A stretch of DNA of 64,000 nucleotides from BOG-1112 sp964635325 (lineage in GTDB: Bacteria; Bdellovibrionota_B; Oligoflexia; Oligoflexales; Bog-1112), in the NCBI GenBank assembly GCA_964635325.1, contig CAZWOL010000001.1, positions 1 through 64,000 of the forward strand, in the 5' to 3' direction. A program made the position numbers and the translations under genes. Positions 43,372 to 52,250 of the stretch are shown here, in pieces; position 1 is the first letter of the stretch; each line of letters begins with the position of its first letter. Under the pieces are notes generated by a model, which saw only the letters and a program-made list of their open reading frames with translations, was not told where the DNA came from and made no database searches.

Positions 43372-43956
43372 TTGGCGCGGATAGCTGTCCTCAGTACTTT
43401 TGTAATTCTTCTTTTTTCTGCCCTCTTTCTCTACATGCAAAGAGATGGACAGATTCCTCTGCAAGTTCCTAATAAATCCTATCTAACACTCTTTAATTTT
43501 AAACTAAATAAGTATCAAAACGATAAAGTCATAAAGCATTTAGAGGGCAAGAATGCAGCTCTAACAGCAGTCAATCTCATTGAATTTACAGATCGAGTAA
43601 GAGGGTGGCGGTATTCAAAGAATAATCCTAAACAAAAGGATGAACTCGAAGCAGCTTTTGTCCGAGCTCATCTAGATTCGCGCAGCTTAGAAGACTTTCA
43701 GCGCCCGGTGAAAGTTACAGATGCTTTTTTTGGTGGAGGCGTTTCTTTACGGCATGAAGATCTTGCAATCTCTACCCAGGAGGCTCATTATTTGGGTAGT
43801 GAGAAAAATATTTTAACAGGAAATAAGCCTGTTCATGCGGTTCGAGCGACGCAATTTGTGGAAAGCGAAAGCGGTTTTCGTATTCATCTGAATGATGATT
43901 CGATGGAGCTTCTCGGAAAAGTCAGGGGAGTAATCAATCCAAATGATGCGAAATAA
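43372..43956 (+). CDS. lptC: LPS export protein LptC
   Basis: LptC is an inner-membrane bitopic protein that takes LPS from LptBFG to LptA. The 194-residue protein has one membrane segment near the N-terminus (about 4-21) and a periplasmic beta-jellyroll with paired strands (DAFFGGGVSLRHEDLAISTQEAHYLGSE). Identity is low in this family, so position before lptA and topology support it. The TTG at 43372 is chosen because GGAGGA lies six bases upstream; a TTG nine codons earlier has no such site. Confidence 0.82.
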   Translation: MARIAVLSTFVILLFSALFLYMQRDGQIPLQVPNKSYLTLFNFKLNKYQNDKVIKHLEGKNAALTAVNLIEFTDRVRGWRYSKNNPKQKDELEAAFVRAHLDSRSLEDFQRPVKVTDAFFGGGVSLRHEDLAISTQEAHYLGSEKNILTGNKPVHAVRATQFVESESGFRIHLNDDSMELLGKVRGVINPNDAK

Positions 43957-44623
43957 AATCCTAATCATTTTAGTATTTTTTTCTTTAGGTTTGAATAGTT
44001 ACGCAGATCTTCTCGATTCATTTGACGATAATTCTAAGAATTTGGATGAAGAGATTTTGCCAAATGTGAATGAACAGATTGAAGTTCAACCTTCACCGAA
44101 GAATACAAAGGCTGTTTATGAGAAAGAATCGAATAAACAGCATGATCCTGGTTTGGTTAATAGCTCACATGTTTCAGAAAAAAAAGCAGCAAAAAATAAG
44201 AGTGAGAAAGCGAAAGCTAAAAATGGAGAGAAACGTCCTCCCGTCCACTTTAAAAGTTTAGGACTCACAGGGGATAAAGATAAAAATGAGTTTCAATTAC
44301 ATAAGGACGTTTTAGTAACTCAAGGTGATCTGCGATTGGAATCAAATGAAGCTCGTGTTCTTTTGAATGATGGATCAAGAGAGGTTGACAAAGTTTTTGC
44401 TGAGGGCAATGTAAAAATTGTCAAGAAAGATGAGTCTTCCGGAAAACTCATACGGGCTAATGGAGACAAAGCTGATTTTGATAATGGGAGACAAGAAATC
44501 ACTCTTCGAGGCAATGCTCATATTCACAAGGGTGATGATGTCATCAGTGGCAGCCTGGTTACATATAATTTGAAAACAGGGATCATTAAGGTCGAAAAAG
44601 TGAAGGGAATTGTTAGTCCATGA
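43943..44623 (+). CDS. lptA: LPS transport periplasmic protein LptA with long N-terminal insertion
   Basis: LptA forms the periplasmic bridge for LPS. The 226-residue protein has a signal peptide (residues 1 to about 21, ending SYA), then an Asn/Lys/Glu/Ser-rich region of about 75 residues, then the OstA-type beta-jellyroll from about 103 (KNEFQLHKDVLVTQGDLRLESNEARV) with the repeating VFAEGNVKI and LRGNAHIHKGDDVISG pattern. The inserted segment is not part of E. coli LptA. It overlaps lptC by 14 bases. Confidence 0.87.
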   Translation: MMRNKILIILVFFSLGLNSYADLLDSFDDNSKNLDEEILPNVNEQIEVQPSPKNTKAVYEKESNKQHDPGLVNSSHVSEKKAAKNKSEKAKAKNGEKRPPVHFKSLGLTGDKDKNEFQLHKDVLVTQGDLRLESNEARVLLNDGSREVDKVFAEGNVKIVKKDESSGKLIRANGDKADFDNGRQEITLRGNAHIHKGDDVISGSLVTYNLKTGIIKVEKVKGIVSP

Positions 44624-44633
44624 AGCGTGTCTC

Positions 44634-45359
44634 ATGTTGAAATCTTTGCGAGCAGAGAATTTAAGCAAGTCTTTTAAGGGACGAAAGGTTGTAAACTCTG
44701 CAACATTTAATGTTGATTGTGGAGAGGTTGTGGGACTGCTTGGGCCAAACGGTGCGGGTAAGACCACAAGTTTTTACATGGTTGTGGGACTGCTTTTTCC
44801 GCAAGAGGGAGGGGTTTATTTAGGTGAGCAGAACATAACAAAAATTCCTATGTATAAACGTGCGCAAATGGGCATTAGCTATTTGCCACAAAGTGTTTCG
44901 ATTTTTCGCAAGCTTTCCGTTAGAGATAATTTGCTGTCTATTATGCAGGTCGTCGACTTTCCACAAAGAGAACAAAAAAAGTATCTGGAAGAACTTCTCG
45001 ATAAGTTTCAGATAAAGCATATCGAGAACTCAATGGGTATAGCCCTGTCTGGTGGCGAGAGGAGGCGTGTCGAAATAGCCCGTTCCTTGATTACGAAGCC
45101 AAGTTTTTTATTGCTAGATGAGCCATTTGCAGGCGTGGATCCAGTTACAGTTCAAGAGATTCAAACGATCATTGCCCAACTAAAGTCTGAGGGATTAGGT
45201 ATTTTGATTACTGATCATAATGTTCGTGAAACATTGGGATCATGTGACCGTGCGTATGTTTTGTTTGAAGGAAAAGTTATCGCACATGGTGGTCCAGAAG
45301 AAATATCGACAAGTCCGATTGTAAAGGATATCTACTTAGGACAGAAGTTTAGGCTTTGA
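44634..45359 (+). CDS. lptB: LPS export ABC transporter ATPase LptB
   Basis: LptB powers LPS extraction with LptFG. The 241-residue protein has Walker A GPNGAGKTT, the Q-loop YLPQSVSIFRKLSV, the signature LSGGERRRVEIAR, Walker B FLLLDEPFAGVDP and the switch His in ITDHNVRE, and aligns almost end to end with E. coli LptB. The ATG at 44634 gives the family length; a TTG at 44610 inside lptA is possible but sits too near its Shine-Dalgarno. lptF and lptG are not in the window. Confidence 0.96.
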   Translation: MLKSLRAENLSKSFKGRKVVNSATFNVDCGEVVGLLGPNGAGKTTSFYMVVGLLFPQEGGVYLGEQNITKIPMYKRAQMGISYLPQSVSIFRKLSVRDNLLSIMQVVDFPQREQKKYLEELLDKFQIKHIENSMGIALSGGERRRVEIARSLITKPSFLLLDEPFAGVDPVTVQEIQTIIAQLKSEGLGILITDHNVRETLGSCDRAYVLFEGKVIAHGGPEEISTSPIVKDIYLGQKFRL

Positions 45360-45379
45360 TTTTCTAAGTAGGAAGTATC

Positions 45380-46813
45380 ATGTCTTTAGATTTGAAGCAA
45401 AGTCTTAAGCTAACACAACAGTTGCTAATGACTCCGCAATTGCAGCAAGCGATTAAGCTTTTGCAGTTATCGAGATTAGAGCTCGAAGATTTTGTCGCAA
45501 CACAAATTGTTGAGAACCCTGTACTAGAAGACATAACCCCATCCCCCAGTGTTGATTTAGCACCTCCTCAAAAAAACAGTGAGTCTAGCGAACAGGTGAA
45601 TGATAATGAGTCGGGGTCTGAACCCGAATTTGACTACAAGTCTTTGAGTTCAGATGGAGACTCATTCTTAAGCCCTCAGAGATTAAACCCATCATCATCC
45701 TCAGTTTATCGAGATAATGACGTAAATTATGAAAATATAATTAGTAATTCAAAAACTCTTTATGACCACTTGTTAAGTCAGGTTGGTGAAATTCAGTTTG
45801 ATACAAAAGAGCATGAAATTGCCCTCAAAATCGTTGGAAATCTTACGGATGATGGTTATCTAGATTTGGATCTCACTAAATTATGTGAAGATGATAACGT
45901 GGACTCTGACTTGGTCGAAGGAGTGCTAGATACTGTTCAGCGTATGGATCCATCGGGGATAGCAGCGCGCAGTTTGAGCGAGTGTCTGATGATTCAGGTT
46001 CGAGATCAAGGGCTCCGAAACGGTGTTGTAGAACGCATCGTGATGGAGCATCTCAAGGAACTGGAAACGAGAAACTATCCGGTTATTGCGAAGAGTTTGG
46101 GTATTAGCATTGAAGATGTTTATACGAATGTAGCTATAATTGTGGGGCTCAATCCAACACCAGGACGAAAATTTGGTGAAAATACGGCTCAAGCAGTAGT
46201 GCCAGATGCATTTGTTTTTAAAATGTCTGGGAAATGGATTGTTACACTTAATGAGGATAATTTACCGACGCTGCGAGTGAGTCGATACTACCAAGATATT
46301 TCAGATGGTGGGATCAAAGGCAAAGAGAAAAGTTACCTACAAGACAAAATAAAATCAGCAAACTGGCTCATTAAGAGCATTCAACAAAGGCAAAGAACTA
46401 TACGCAGAGTTGCTGAGTGCATCGTAGAGAAACAAGAAGATTTTCTTGAAAATGGTATTCGATGTTTAAAGCCGATGGTTTTAAGAGACGTTGCAGATGC
46501 GATTGAAATGCACGAATCTACAATTAGTCGAGTGACCAGCAACAAATATATACAGACGCCGCGAGGTATTTTTGAGCTTAAATTTTTCTTTTCAAGCTCT
46601 ATAAAATCAGATGAAGAAGATGTGTCGAGTTCGTTTGTAAAATCCACAATCAAAGAAATTATCAGCACCGAAAATACTAAAAAACCATATTCGGATCAAA
46701 AAATCGTAGAAATTTTGGCTGAAAAAGGCGTGCATTTGGCGCGTCGAACGGTTGCAAAGTATCGAGAACAAATTGGTATTTTGCCGTCAAGCAAGCGGAA
46801 AAAATTATTTTAA
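45380..46813 (+). CDS. rpoN: RNA polymerase sigma-54 factor
   Basis: RpoN directs polymerase to -24/-12 promoters that need AAA+ activators. The 477-residue protein has the Gln-rich region I (LTQQLLMTPQLQQAIKLLQL), an acidic region II of about 90 residues, the core-binding domain, the HTH and the C-terminal RpoN box ARRTVAKYRE near 464. AGGAAG precedes the ATG. The rapZ gene begins right after the stop; hpf and ptsN, which commonly follow rpoN, are missing. Confidence 0.96.
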   Translation: MSLDLKQSLKLTQQLLMTPQLQQAIKLLQLSRLELEDFVATQIVENPVLEDITPSPSVDLAPPQKNSESSEQVNDNESGSEPEFDYKSLSSDGDSFLSPQRLNPSSSSVYRDNDVNYENIISNSKTLYDHLLSQVGEIQFDTKEHEIALKIVGNLTDDGYLDLDLTKLCEDDNVDSDLVEGVLDTVQRMDPSGIAARSLSECLMIQVRDQGLRNGVVERIVMEHLKELETRNYPVIAKSLGISIEDVYTNVAIIVGLNPTPGRKFGENTAQAVVPDAFVFKMSGKWIVTLNEDNLPTLRVSRYYQDISDGGIKGKEKSYLQDKIKSANWLIKSIQQRQRTIRRVAECIVEKQEDFLENGIRCLKPMVLRDVADAIEMHESTISRVTSNKYIQTPRGIFELKFFFSSSIKSDEEDVSSSFVKSTIKEIISTENTKKPYSDQKIVEILAEKGVHLARRTVAKYREQIGILPSSKRKKLF

Positions 46814-46822
46814 GTGATATAT

Positions 46823-47701
46823 ATGAAAGAACAGACATCTTTAATTCTAGTTACAGGGCAATCAGGTTCAGGGTTGGGAACAGCTATTCGCACTCTTGAA
46901 GACCTTGGTTTTTACTGTATTGATAATTTACCATTCGAATTGATAGTGCCAACTCTTGAGGTTTTGGAGAAAAAAGCGCACGATAAGACTATACCTATAG
47001 TTTTGGGCATTCATCTGCACTCTATGCAGCACGCCCATGAGTTTTGCTTGCTACATGATGACTTGCGAAAGCGAATACAAGTCGAAGTTCTATTTTTAAC
47101 AGCACAAAATGATATTTTACATACGCGATTTAATACTACACGGCGAAAGCATCCCTTTGAGAGTGAGGGCAAGGATCTTGGTTTTGCCATTGCTAGAGAA
47201 CGAGATGTTCTCAATATCATCGAAGATAGGGCAGACTTATCTGTCGATACGACGTATTTCTCTCCACAGGATCTTGCATGGCAGCTTGAGGATCGTTTTT
47301 TTCCCGATAAAAATCCTCGTAAGATGCAACTGTCGATTACGAGTTTTGGATTTAAACATGGCGTTTGCTATCCATTAGACATGCTTTTTGATGCACGCTT
47401 TTTACGAAATCCATTTTTTGTAAAAGATCTTAAAGAAAAAAATGGCCTGAATTCCGCTGTAGCGGCATACATTTTGGAAGATCAAGACTCTAAGGTTTTT
47501 ATAGACAAAATTTTGGATCTTAATAATTGGCTATTGCCGCGATATTACCGCGAAGGCAAGAGGTATTTGAGAATTGGTATTGGATGTACGGGGGGCAAAC
47601 ATCGAAGTGTGTGTATTGCTGAAATGTTGCGTCAAGAATTGAATAAGTCTTATCCAAGCATTATTGAAGTGAGTGTTTACCATCGAGATATTTCACATTG
47701 A
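46823..47701 (+). CDS. rapZ: RapZ/YvcJ-family protein with degenerate Walker A
   Basis: RapZ homologues bind nucleotides or RNA and, in E. coli, control GlmS through small RNAs. The 292-residue protein keeps the family pattern RTLEDLGFYCIDNLPF, TRRKHP and the C-terminal CTGGKHRSVCIAE. The P-loop, usually GxSGxGKS, reads GQSGSGLGT at 12-20, so the key Lys is Leu18. ATP binding may be lost or altered. The ATG at 46823 is chosen; a GTG at 46814 is also possible. It follows rpoN in the common operon order. Confidence 0.88.
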   Translation: MKEQTSLILVTGQSGSGLGTAIRTLEDLGFYCIDNLPFELIVPTLEVLEKKAHDKTIPIVLGIHLHSMQHAHEFCLLHDDLRKRIQVEVLFLTAQNDILHTRFNTTRRKHPFESEGKDLGFAIARERDVLNIIEDRADLSVDTTYFSPQDLAWQLEDRFFPDKNPRKMQLSITSFGFKHGVCYPLDMLFDARFLRNPFFVKDLKEKNGLNSAVAAYILEDQDSKVFIDKILDLNNWLLPRYYREGKRYLRIGIGCTGGKHRSVCIAEMLRQELNKSYPSIIEVSVYHRDISH

Positions 47702-47712
47702 AGGAATAGACA

Positions 47713-50574
47713 ATGGATGCGGAAAAGTACCACTTGAGTAAATTTGAAGATCGGCATATAGGCCCACGTGTGTGGGAAACTGATAAGATGTTAGCGGATC
47801 TTGGGCAAGCATCTCTAGATAGTTTTGTTTCCAAAGTTATACCAAAAGAAATTAGAAGTGATCGTAATGTTGACTTGGGGGGTGTTCTTTCCGAAAGTGA
47901 GTTGTACAAAGAGCTCAAAAGCATTGCGACAAAAAACAAAGTTTTTAAGTCCTATTTAGGTCTTGGTTATGCAAATTGTATAGTGCCAGCGCTGATCAAA
48001 AGAAATATTCTGGAAAATCCTGGATGGTATACCCAGTATACTCCTTATCAGGCAGAGATTTCACAAGGTAGACTTGAGTCATTGCTTAACTATCAGACTA
48101 TGATCACAGATCTTACGGGGCTTCCTGTAAGCAACGCTTCTTTGCTTGATGAGGCAACAGCAGCAGCCGAAGCTCTTTATTTGAGTTATTCCGAAAGTGA
48201 TTCAAAAGGCCAAAAGAAAGCTTATTTTGTTTCAAAATTTTGCCATCCTCAGACTATTGATGTCTTGCGTGGGCGGTGTGAGAATTTAGGAATTCCATTA
48301 ATTATAGGTGATCATCGCAATTTTAGTCAGCAAGATGGAATCTTTGGTGCTCTTTTACAGTATCCAGCAAGTGATGGTGTTGTCTATGACTACACAAGAT
48401 TTATTGCAGATCTAAAAAAGAGTGGTGCTCTCGTTGCCCTTGCATGTGACCTCTTGAGTTTGGTTTTATTAAAATCTCCTGGTGAACTAGGTGCAGACAT
48501 AGCTCTAGGAAGTGCGCAACGTTTTGGTGTGCCTCTAGGATTTGGAGGTCCACATGCTGCATTTTTTGCGACGCAGGAGGCTTATCTTCGCAAAATGCCT
48601 GGTCGAATTGTGGGTGTTTCTAAGGATAGATCAGGCAAACGTGCCTTGCGCTTGACTCTACAAACACGAGAGCAACATATAAAACGAGAACGCGCGACAA
48701 GCAACATTTGTACAGCACAGGCTTTGCTTGCAAATATGTCAGCGATGTATGCGGTCTACCATGGTCCTGAGGGGCTAAAAGCAATTGCAAATCAGGTTCA
48801 TTCCTACGCTAAAATGCTCAAAATTGGTGCAAAGACTTGCGGTCTATCTGTCTCTGAAGATGTCTTTTTTGATACGGTTAAAATTTGCTTGAATGCCAAC
48901 AAGGCGCAAGAACTTATTGAAGCAGGTTGGAAAGTTGGCATCAATCTCCGAAAACTTGATGAGCAAACAATCGTTGTCACTCTTGATGAAACAACTTCTA
49001 TTGAAGATGTCGGAGATATTTTAAAAGTTATTTCCGGGCGTAAAACACTCCCGTTTTCACTTGTAGACCTTAAGAACAAACCTAGTGAGAAGATACTTGC
49101 AGGTGATTTTCTAAGGAAAACAACATTCCTCAATCAAAAAATCTTCAATAGCTTTCATTCTGAAACTGAATTTATGCGTTATTTAAAACGCTTAGAGAAC
49201 AAAGACATTTCTCTTATGCATTCGATGATTCCTTTGGGTTCGTGCACGATGAAACTAAATGCAGTTTCAGAACTACAAGCGATTTCATGGAGCGAATTTG
49301 CAGACATACACCCATTTGCACCAGCCTTTCAAAGCGAAGGCTACAAAGAACTCCTAGATAGTCTAGCAAACCTTCTCGTTAAAATTACAGGATTCTCAGC
49401 AGTTTCTTTGCAACCCAATTCAGGTGCCCAAGGAGAGTATACTGGGCTTTTAGTTGTCAAAGCTTACCAAAAGTCCAAAGGTGAAGGTCATCGCAATGTG
49501 TGTTTGATTCCGAGCTCAGCGCATGGCACTAACCCTGCAAGTGCTGCTCTCGTGGGTTTTGAAATTGTCATCGTAGATTGTGATAAAAGTGGGAACGTCG
49601 ATTATCATGATCTAGAGATGAAGGCTCATAAATACCAAGACAGACTCTCCGTCTTTATGATGACTTATCCCTCTACGCATGGTGTCTTCGAAGCAGATAT
49701 TCAAAAATACTGTGATTTGATTCATAAATGTGGAGCCCAGGTCTATTTGGATGGTGCTAACCTAAATGCACAGGTTGGTTTGTGTTATCCGGGACTTTAT
49801 GGTGCTGATGTCTGTCATATGAATTTGCATAAAACGTTCTGCATTCCTCACGGTGGTGGGGGGCCAGGTGCAGGTCCTATAGCAGTTAAAGAACATCTCG
49901 CAGATTTTTTACCAGGACATTGTCTAGTAGAGGATGTTGGAGGTGCCTCGGGCATACATGCAGTATCAGCAGCTCCATATGGAAATGCAAGTATACTATG
50001 TATTCCATGGGCCTATATTCGTATGATGGGTATAGATGGTCTAAAACGAGCGACAAAGATGGCGATCTTGAATGCAAATTACATAGCCCATAGATTAAGT
50101 GATGCTTATGATGTGTTGTACAGAGGGGCGAATGGTTTTGTGGCGCATGAGTGTATCGTCGATATGCGGAAGTTTAAAAAATCAGCTTCGATCGAAGTTA
50201 TTGACATCGCAAAGCGTTTGATGGATTACGGGTTTCATGCGCCGACGGTGTCTTTTCCTGTGGGTGGCACGCTCATGATTGAACCAACGGAAAGCGAATC
50301 TCTGCAAGAGATAGATCGCTTCTGTGACGCCATGCTTGCTATTCGTGAAGAAATTCGTCAGATAGAAGAGGGTCGTCTAGATCGTTTGAGCAATCCTTTG
50401 AAAAATGCCCCTCATACGATGGAGATGGTCGTATCTTCGGCGTGGGATTGGCAATACTCACGTGAAGAAGCTGCAATGCCTAAAGACTGGTTGAGGGAGA
50501 ATAAATTTTGGCCTTCAGTCGGACGTATAGATGAAGCGTATGGTGATCGTAACTTTATGTGCACTTGCTCATAG
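47713..50574 (+). CDS. gcvP: Glycine dehydrogenase (P-protein), single-chain
   Basis: GcvP decarboxylates glycine with pyridoxal phosphate and loads aminomethyl on GcvH lipoate. The 953-residue protein is the full-length fused form, with an N-terminal half starting RHIGPR and a C-terminal catalytic half bearing the PLP Lys707 (NLHKTFCIPHGGGGPG). AAGGA lies about seven bases before the ATG. It follows rapZ by 11 bases, at the end of the pyrG-kdsD-lpt-rpoN-rapZ run, and converges with gcvH. Confidence 0.96.
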   Translation: MDAEKYHLSKFEDRHIGPRVWETDKMLADLGQASLDSFVSKVIPKEIRSDRNVDLGGVLSESELYKELKSIATKNKVFKSYLGLGYANCIVPALIKRNILENPGWYTQYTPYQAEISQGRLESLLNYQTMITDLTGLPVSNASLLDEATAAAEALYLSYSESDSKGQKKAYFVSKFCHPQTIDVLRGRCENLGIPLIIGDHRNFSQQDGIFGALLQYPASDGVVYDYTRFIADLKKSGALVALACDLLSLVLLKSPGELGADIALGSAQRFGVPLGFGGPHAAFFATQEAYLRKMPGRIVGVSKDRSGKRALRLTLQTREQHIKRERATSNICTAQALLANMSAMYAVYHGPEGLKAIANQVHSYAKMLKIGAKTCGLSVSEDVFFDTVKICLNANKAQELIEAGWKVGINLRKLDEQTIVVTLDETTSIEDVGDILKVISGRKTLPFSLVDLKNKPSEKILAGDFLRKTTFLNQKIFNSFHSETEFMRYLKRLENKDISLMHSMIPLGSCTMKLNAVSELQAISWSEFADIHPFAPAFQSEGYKELLDSLANLLVKITGFSAVSLQPNSGAQGEYTGLLVVKAYQKSKGEGHRNVCLIPSSAHGTNPASAALVGFEIVIVDCDKSGNVDYHDLEMKAHKYQDRLSVFMMTYPSTHGVFEADIQKYCDLIHKCGAQVYLDGANLNAQVGLCYPGLYGADVCHMNLHKTFCIPHGGGGPGAGPIAVKEHLADFLPGHCLVEDVGGASGIHAVSAAPYGNASILCIPWAYIRMMGIDGLKRATKMAILNANYIAHRLSDAYDVLYRGANGFVAHECIVDMRKFKKSASIEVIDIAKRLMDYGFHAPTVSFPVGGTLMIEPTESESLQEIDRFCDAMLAIREEIRQIEEGRLDRLSNPLKNAPHTMEMVVSSAWDWQYSREEAAMPKDWLRENKFWPSVGRIDEAYGDRNFMCTCS

Positions 50575-50593
50575 AAAGTGAGCGATTGGCCTA

Positions 50594-50974
50594 TCAATTG
50601 CTTTCTTTGATGTAGCTTTCGTATTGAGAAGCTTTCATAAGATCGGAGGCTTCACTCTCGAAGGCTACCTTGACCAACCAACCCGCATTGTATGGATCTG
50701 CTTGTAAGGTCTCTGGTGATTTAAGCAAAGCAGAATTGACTTCTACAATTTTAGCTTTTGCTGGCATGTAGAGGTCACTAACAGTTTTTGTGGATTCAAC
50801 AGTGCCAAAAGGTTCTTTCGCATCAAATTGTTTTCCTACAGCAGGTAGATCAATATGTACGATGTCACCAAGTTGTTCGATTGCATAGGATGAAATTCCG
50901 ACTTTAACAGTACCAGATAAACCAGATACCCACTCATGATCTTCAGTAAAAAAGAGATTGCTTGGAAATGACAT
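50594..50974 (-). CDS. gcvH: Glycine cleavage system H protein
   Basis: GcvH is the lipoyl carrier that shuttles intermediates among P, T and L proteins. The 126-residue protein has the lipoyl-domain hairpin with the modified Lys63 (FGTVESTKTVSDLY), an N-terminal EDHEWV and a C-terminal GWLVKV segment, all conserved. It follows gcvT by 18 bases. The 3' end converges with gcvP, 19 bases apart. Confidence 0.96.
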   Translation of the reverse strand: MSFPSNLFFTEDHEWVSGLSGTVKVGISSYAIEQLGDIVHIDLPAVGKQFDAKEPFGTVESTKTVSDLYMPAKAKIVEVNSALLKSPETLQADPYNAGWLVKVAFESEASDLMKASQYESYIKESN

Positions 50975-50992
50975 AATCTTAGCTCCTTGTTG

Positions 50993-52111
50993 TTATTTGG
51001 ATTTGATGCGTGCAGCGTAAAGCGGCGTAGGAACAATCTTTGCTGCTTTTTCGTTGCCTCGAATATCGATAAAAATAGGTTGCGAACGATCCAGTGCATC
51101 GACAGCCAAGAGTGCGAGACCACCAGATCCACCGACAGTTGGTAGTACGGATCCACTACTCACAACACCGATTTTTTTGTCATTTTGAATAACATCCATT
51201 CCATGACGAGGGATGCCATTGTCGGTCATAATAAAACCATGAAGTTTGCGTTTGAGGCCTGCTTCTTTTTGCTCAAGTAGTGCAGATTTTCCGATAAAGT
51301 CATGCGTAAATTTGACGGCCCAACTAATTCCAGCCTCTAATGGTGAAATGGTCTCATCCATATCATTACCATAGAGAAGGTAGCATGCTTCAAGACGCAA
51401 GGTATCTCGAGCTCCAAGTCCTATGGGACGAATCCCATAGCTTTGTCCTTTTTCGAGCAAGGTCGTCCAGATCTGCTCTGCAATTTGAGGGGGCGAATAG
51501 ATTTCATAGCCCTTTTCACCTGTATAGCCTGTGCGTGCAATGAGGCTTGCTTGTCCAAATATATTGATTGGAAGAATTTGCATGTATTCGAGAGTCTCTA
51601 GGGTCTTGGCGTCACTTGGGCTGAGTAATGTCTGAAGACATGCAGTGCTGTGTGGTCCTTGGATAGCAATTTGTCCCCAATTTTCTGATTCATTTACTAC
51701 TCTGACTTTAGGAAAAGCGTGACGTTTGGATTCTATCCACTGGTAGTCTTTGTCGGTATTGCTTGCGTTGACACAGAGTAGAAAATCATCATCAGCCAAT
51801 TTATAAACGATCAGGTCATCGACAAAACCTCCGCTTTCGACGCACATCGCCGTGTATTGTCCATGCTTTGTTTTTAGAGCATGGATGTCGTTGATAGCGA
51901 GGTGGCTCAGAAATTCTGCAGCCTGAGGTCCTTGAATGCGTATTTCTCCCATGTGACTAACATCAAAGATGCCGACAGAATTGCGGACGCATTTGTGTTC
52001 GACAAGCACGCTTTCGTAGAAAACTGGCATTTGCCATCCGCTAAAATCGACTATTTTGGCTTTTAATTGGACGTGCTGTTGGTATAAAGGGGTCTTCTTA
52101 GTAGTTTCCAA
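50993..52111 (-). CDS. gcvT: Glycine cleavage system T protein (aminomethyltransferase)
   Basis: GcvT transfers the aminomethyl carbon to tetrahydrofolate, releasing ammonia. The 372-residue protein has the KTPLYQQHVQLKAKIVDFSG start, IFDVSHMGEI, LVxNASNxDKD-like LLCVNASNTDKDY, the ARTGYTGEKGYEI loop and LGARDTLRLEACYLLYGND, diagnostic for the family. The TTG at 52111 is preferred over a TTG at 52132 since GGGAG lies five bases upstream and it gives the family-typical N-terminus. No glycine riboswitch was recognised in the 139-base gap upstream. Confidence 0.95.
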   Translation of the reverse strand: METTKKTPLYQQHVQLKAKIVDFSGWQMPVFYESVLVEHKCVRNSVGIFDVSHMGEIRIQGPQAAEFLSHLAINDIHALKTKHGQYTAMCVESGGFVDDLIVYKLADDDFLLCVNASNTDKDYQWIESKRHAFPKVRVVNESENWGQIAIQGPHSTACLQTLLSPSDAKTLETLEYMQILPINIFGQASLIARTGYTGEKGYEIYSPPQIAEQIWTTLLEKGQSYGIRPIGLGARDTLRLEACYLLYGNDMDETISPLEAGISWAVKFTHDFIGKSALLEQKEAGLKRKLHGFIMTDNGIPRHGMDVIQNDKKIGVVSSGSVLPTVGGSGGLALLAVDALDRSQPIFIDIRGNEKAAKIVPTPLYAARIKSK

Positions 52112-52165
52112 ATGAATCTCCCAAATCTGCAAAAGAGAGGCGTCAGTTTCCGAACGATTCGTTTA

Positions 52166-52192
52166 TTGCATGGCAGCCTCATCCGTTATAAT
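52166..52192 (+). promoter_or_regulatory. Promoter for glycosyltransferase pair, overlapping divergent gcvT promoter
   Basis: TATAAT lies at 52187-52192 with TTGCAT at 52166-52171 (15-base spacer, short; TTATTG three bases earlier gives 18). On the minus strand TATAAC (52190-52185) has TTGCAA 16 bases upstream, pointing at gcvT. The two -10 elements overlap, so divergent transcription may compete. Confidence 0.5.
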
Positions 52193-52250
52193 GGATGTTC
52201 GTGAGCTTGCAAAGTAGCAAAATAGTTGGCTTCAAAAAGGTGACAGTCCC

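Noticed and set aside
50575..50610. Terminator between convergent gcvP and gcvH
   Set aside because: GAAAG and CTTTC can pair but the stem is interrupted and lacks a clean U-tract.
52112..52250. Possible glycine riboswitch before gcvT
   Set aside because: No conserved paired aptamer cores or linker were recognised in the gap; it holds promoter-like elements only.
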